NCBI GenBank assembly: GCA_014549065.1
Contig: JACDOX010000007.1
Location: 1,733,621-1,797,620 of the forward strand
Origin: Cardinalis cardinalis
Lineage: Eukaryota > Chordata > Aves > Passeriformes > Cardinalidae
DNA: 64,000 nt
Direction of reading: 5' to 3'
Shown here: piece after piece, positions 58,861 through 64,000 of the stretch
Layout of the letters: each line of letters opens with the position of its first letter
Numbering within the stretch: the stretch's first letter is position 1
The notes under the pieces: model-generated
The model's database searches: none
What the model was told of the DNA's origin: nothing
The model's input: only the letters and a program-made list of their open reading frames with translations
Translations under genes and position numbers: made by a program

Positions 58861-61559
58861 GTATGCTGTGTTGCTCACCCTGGAAAAGTAGCAGGGCTTT
58901 GGACCCTTACACAATCCAGAATACCAAACTACTGTGTATTTATTNCAGTGGTCTGTAACTGCAACCAAACTATGAAGTAGAAAAATTTCTCAAATCATGC
59001 AAAATTATTTAGAGGAGCTCATGCTTGAGAGAATGCTAAGGAACTTCAGAGAGACCCAGCAAAATGAGACTCAGCAAAATTTAGTCTTTCTGACTAAATG
59101 TCAGAAAGATGTATTGGTTCAATTCAAACCTAGCCACAATCTTCAAGAACTAGAGATATATTTCATGAGCCAGCAGGTCTCCTTAACTCAGTCTGTTTTA
59201 AACTATTTTGTGAATATTTTTGATAGGCCTGGTTACAGAAGAGACAGCTGGTTTTTTTTTTTTTTTCCAGAGACAAGGAAGAGAATAGATGGCTTCTGGA
59301 AGGAATATAATAGATCAAGCTTTTTTTAACAATAGTTTTTTTTTTTTTCTGAAATACAGGCATCCTCTCCCAAAATTCTTAAACATCTCTATCGTAATAA
59401 AATTAAATTTCATTTTTCTTTCCATCAATGTTTTAATCAAGACATTTCCCAAAATATATATCTGTGTGAAATGTCCCACGGACAATAAGAGACAAGAGAA
59501 TGACTAAAATATTATATGAGATCCATCTTCTTTTTTGATATGAAAAATTTCNGCTTTTTTGAATTTTAATATGCAAAACTTCAAATTTTATAATTAAATG
59601 TACGTGCTGAAACTTCAGTGAACAAAATTTCTAGGAAAAGTAAGAATCTCTATNAAATGTCTTCCTGATGAATTAACATTTCCTTCCAAAATTAAAAGTT
59701 AATAAAAAATTTTGGGTTATTACAAAACCAAAATTTTTACTTAAATCCTTGTCAAATTGTATAATTTCAGACCTTCCTTTTAAACATTGTATTTAAATAA
59801 TTGAAAATTGTTGACNCCAGATCAATAATTTACATTCTTTCCCTTCCCTAAAACAATTTCATTCTAATTCAGTCACCCATGCAGTAGTATTAAAAGATTT
59901 TCTTCAGTCTTCTAGATTTTTCTTTAGGAAAGGGAAAGAATTCNTTAGCAATCACATTGAACTGTGGAGATTTTTAGTATTTACGAGGTACTNAACTGCT
60001 TAGAATTTAAAAGGACCATGGAAACAAGGCAAGAAAAAGGCCCTCTAGGTATTTCCAAAAGAAGTATAAAATACCTATTTTGAAATTTCTTTAAAAAACT
60101 CAAAAAAAGGATATATACACATATATATACATATATGTAATACTAACTGCATGGTCCACTTAAAGCTATATTATTAGAGTATCTGAAGGACTGTATAGAA
60201 ACCCAGATTTTTATTTCAGGAAGGATGGTGTTTTCACTGTTCCAGTGAATGTGACAAGTAAGAACTCTGACATGTGTCATAAAGTAAGATAGTCTGAGAG
60301 TTTTGTTCAAATGGTGGCTCCAATCAGCAAAAAGACAGTTATTGTTGCGTTGTCTATTATTCAAATTTAAGTTTTGCAGTGGTAAGCTATCTTTAATTAT
60401 ATTAATAAACATACTGCTCATTAGTTCATTAAAAGCACTCTACACTCTAACACATGGAGCTTAGAATATATCAGCTACATAAAATGGGATTTCCAATGAT
60501 AAAAACACATCTCCTGTAGCATCCTAGAGATATTTGAGGATCCTGAAATGTCAGAGAAAGAAATCTGTCATAGGTAATANAAAAACATTGAGTAGTTTGG
60601 TACTTGTCAGAACAGGTATAGAAATAATCTCTGTAGATCAGCACCATTACTCAGTGAAGTTTCCTTAGTCTCTAGTGCAAGTTTCTGACACAAGTAGTCA
60701 ATATAATCATCTGGGTTTGGTCTTGATTTTATCACTGTCCTAAAAATTTTAAAAGGGAAACAGANATATAGAAAAGCANATATACACTTTTTTAATTGAN
60801 GTATTTCTTTATAAATNTCACCCTCTGTGTGCAGACTCACAGCTAACATTGTCATAAAGTAAAAGTTTATGACAACTTAGGTCAGAATAAGCTCCAGGAA
60901 GTGGTCTGGAAGTTGCTACTCAAGACTCCAAAGTNGGAGTTAATTCCATCTCCAAGGACTTTACTGAGGAGCTTCTCTTAGCTCAGAAAAGACCACAATA
61001 TAGAATGACCATACTTTTCCTATGACTACTGTTTTACAAATAGTGTAGTATTCTAGTTTGTCTTTCTAACACCTGTAATAAATTAAAGTGCATTCTCTAT
61101 ATTCTAGAAGACATTCAACTCCTTCAGAAATGTAGATTCTAGTTTTATTTCCCTCACTAGGAGCTTTTGTAAATGCATGGGCCTTGAATTATGCAGACTT
61201 ACATGAATGCATTTTTTGCAGCTGTCAGACTGAGTTTACTTTGTAAAAGCTTATTCACAAATCAGTTGGGGGAAAAGTATTTTACTTATTTGTTCAGATG
61301 ACTTCATGTTTTTACTGAAGCAGTTTTGTAAATAATAGAATCAAGCAGCTCAGAAGTAAACAAACCAAGCTGAAGAATTTAGTACTGATTTCAGCTCATC
61401 ACACTTTAAACTTTCTTGGGTAGCAAAAACTTAGAATAATGTAAGTACAATTTATGTGAATTTTTTGTGCTTTTAAAATTAAAATTTTTTTGGTTTTAAA
61501 ATTAAGTATGAGATTAGAATTATAATCATATAAATACTTTTCTCCTCTCTCTGCAGTAT

Positions 61560-62060
61560 AATGACTGCAGGAATACTGGGAAGTTTAAGGGGGCAGTAAC
61601 ATTCCAACATTAGCTACACAGAGTTCACACAAGTAGCAGACTATAACAGGAGGAGCCAGAGCATCCAAAACCCAGAGTGGGCATACTTGCTTCCCAACTG
61701 GCCCCAAATAAAGTTTCTGTCCTCTGTCCCTACAGCAACTTCTCATTGTCCTCCCCAGGAGGGATTATTTCCTGTCAACATCCTTATNATTGACCTCATT
61801 CTATCAATGGGTTACAGAAAGGTAATGTTAGAAATGTACTAAAAATTGATTTGATTCACCAGGGTCATTTTTCAGAAGTGGCCAGGAAGGAGGCAGCAGA
61901 CACTGGGTGAACGATCAGTGGTGGTGTGGGCTGCTGCCCCACCAAGGGTGGGTAGCACTGCAACGCTGCTGTCCTTGGCTGGCTCCCAGTAAAGCCTGCT
62001 TTCAGGGGTATCCTCTAACATCTCAGTACCTTGTGGTCTCCATTGATGAATTAAGCTAGT
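61560..62060 (+). mobile_element. Possible LTR-derived remnant
   Basis: More GC-rich than its flanks. It holds CCAAATAAAGTTTCTGTCC (61701-61719) and, about 290 bp later, CCAGTAAAGCCTGCTTTCAG followed by CAGTACCTTGTGGTCTCC. Both resemble the polyadenylation region of avian LTRs, the second more so. I see no TATA box, ends or target-site duplication, so this may be a decayed LTR or unrelated sequence. Confidence 0.25.
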
Positions 62061-64000
62061 GCCATTTTGTGGGTATGATGCAAAGCTTAATTAAGAGCTA
62101 CAAAGTAATTTTGTGCCTCCTNAGAGAAGAGCTCAAGTAGTGCAAAACAACATCAGGTGCTGATATTATAAATCCTTTAATGACAGAGCCTGAGACTCCT
62201 GAGATCTTCCAAGAGGTGATTAAAACAAGTGCTGAGAACAATTGTAATGAGAATACTACTGGTAAAAAAAATAATAACATTGTACCAAGATATCAGTTTG
62301 GGTCAGATATTCCTGCTGAAGGCATTAAAGAGAAGAAAATTTCAGTGCCTTGGCTTAATTTGAAAAAGTATACAAATTCTAAATCCTAAAAAGTATACTA
62401 TTAAACTGTATTTAAGTTATAAAGGAAAGAACATGTGGGTAAGTCATCCTTGTGAGTAACAAAGTTAAAAAGTGGTTCTTAATGACTACAGCAGTTGTTC
62501 AAAAGTTGTCTCAAAATGTGGGTTAGGTTCTCAGTCACCGTTCTGCTGAAGTCAATGAAGGTGATTCTTTTCCCACCTTCAATTGACCAACCATGAATGC
62601 CACGACTGAATCTTTCAAACACCGTATTTACAGACCTTCATTTAATAAGCAGGAATTTTTCCTTGGCTTGGTAATTTAACTTACTTTCTTCATATGTTAC
62701 TTGAGAAAAATCTGAAATTATAGAACTTGTCCTTTGACTGCTTTAACAACTACCATGTTTACTTGAGCCTATTAACACTATCCTGTGCACCTGAAATGAA
62801 AATTGTTCATATGTTTCTATTTTACAGGAAAAATTAACATAATAAGTTTTGTTTAAATAACCTAGCGTAACTTGGCCAGTCCTAAATTGTTTAGTAAAAT
62901 TAAACAATTTTACATATCTCTAATCTGAAAACATTATAGAAAGAAAGACTTTCCTGTTAAGAGAAGGAGATGTATTAAGTATTTTTTATAAAGTTCCAAG
63001 AGATGCAACAAGTAGTAAAAAAGAGAGGTACAAACATATAAACCAAACCAAACCTAACACACATTAAAGTTCACATGGTCTGTATTTCATGTTGCAAAGC
63101 ATTCAATAGTTAACACTCAGCAACCAAACAACCTAGTGAGGGAGAACAGGATTTTTTGTGACAAGTATTACAAGAAAACTTAACATAAACTTCAAAGAAA
63201 ATCTGAACATTTTAAATAGATCATTTTGTTCCCTGCCCATCTTAAAATTAGTAATCATGATTTACATTACTACTGTGCTTCGTCTGTATTTAGTACATTT
63301 GGAAAAAATATTAATAAAACATGTAAAGCTAATAGAAAGATAAAAAGAAGTGAATACATTACAAGCCAATCATTCCTTAATAACTAATACATTTTTAATT
63401 GCAATTTTCTGAAATATAGGAAACTCTCCCCCTGTGCACATACTTTTTTTCTGATAATATGTAAATGAATAAAAAAAAAGATTAATAGCAAAATAATTTA
63501 TCTTTCTTACTTTAAAAACACCACATTTAAAAACACGCCTATCCTCATTTATTGCTTTAATCACTGTTTTGCTTCAGATTGCATACACCTGCACAAATAA
63601 TTAAAGGTAGCAGTTATCCACATGAACTAAACAAAATATCTCCCTTTGGCAGTATGTTCAACTACACGTACAAAACCAAAACCACACAAAAGATAAAATT
63701 CCCTTCTGTTCACATTCCATACTCTACATTGGTGCTCCTAAAACTACTCTGTAGCACCTTGTGCTGCTGGAATTTGTGTGTCCTAATACAGAGAGGAGGA
63801 TGTTTCCAGTGGAACAATGGGTTCAGGATGAAAAAAATCTCACTTGTTTTATTAGCTTTGCAATTGGTCTAATATTAAGTTAGTACCCATACCTCCATCC
63901 TCTGTGTCTCTGTTCCACTAGTTTGGAGCAGAGAGCTTTTCTTATCTCATGTTGTATTACTTAGGACTTGATATCACTGAAGAATTCTGGAGAGTGANGT

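Larger units (their letters stand above)
56532..64000. other. Unique AT-rich noncoding DNA
   Basis: No gene recognised. T runs lie at 59252-59267 and 59335-59349, and a TATATAC patch at 60110-60137. A candidate conserved stretch is at 58550-58860 and a weak LTR-like remnant at 61560-62060, each listed separately. The remaining frames are 60-110 codons, overlap on both strands and show no motif. Confidence 0.5.

Noticed and set aside
1..64000. tRNA, rRNA, CRISPR, riboswitch or operon structures
   Set aside because: No cloverleaf, spacer-repeat array, or bacterial-type gene spacing seen; the repeat content is vertebrate.

Overview
The window looks like a piece of a bird nuclear genome. It is AT-rich, has no operon-like or closely packed coding structure, and carries several CR1 (chicken repeat 1) non-LTR retrotransposon copies with the typical avian 3' end (ATTCTATGATTCT on the element's sense strand) plus avian-type endogenous retrovirus LTRs. 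Single isolated N bases are scattered throughout, roughly one every few hundred bases, which looks like ambiguous base calls rather than assembly gaps. I recognise no host protein-coding exon, rRNA, tRNA, CRISPR array or prokaryotic feature. The window is best read as an intergenic desert or the inside of a very long intron; the sequence alone does not say which.

Layout. 1-7.2 kb: unique AT-rich DNA with a TTTG microsatellite. 7.2-8.25 kb: minus-strand CR1 with a decayed ORF2 remnant. 8.25-15.7 kb: unique DNA with an AAT microsatellite, a GA-rich tract and a short CR1 scrap at 12.83 kb. 15.73-16.32 kb: solo LTR of an ERVL-like avian family, minus strand. 19.46-20.88 kb: two CR1 copies abutting at their truncated 5' ends, the left one minus, the right one plus. 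20.9-38.6 kb: mostly unique DNA with a 110-bp TA-rich microsatellite (23.6 kb), a 68-nt imperfect hairpin (31.5 kb) and a diverged ~85-bp block present twice (31.7 and 32.7 kb). 38.65-39.44 kb: plus-strand LTR and leader with a clear TATA box and polyadenylation signal. 40.73 kb: pure-purine AAGAG repeat. 44.6 kb: short CR1 scrap. 47.45-48.94 kb: long minus-strand LTR-like element with a GC-rich upstream half. 51.4-52.26 kb: plus-strand CR1 with the longest retroelement reading frame and a strong cluster of N calls. 55.7-56.53 kb: plus-strand CR1 with a large internal deletion. 56.5-64 kb: unique AT-rich DNA with one candidate conserved stretch and a weak LTR-like remnant near 61.6-62.06 kb.

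The identifiable genes are all dead retroelement fragments, so no pathway or gene system is present. The points most worth following up are the abutting CR1 pair, the internally deleted CR1, the N cluster in the 51.5-kb CR1, the 31.5-kb hairpin, the 31.7/32.7-kb duplicated block, the promoter-bearing LTR at 38.7 kb, and three stretches whose texture suggests conserved noncoding elements. I found nothing that I can support as a previously undescribed biological system.
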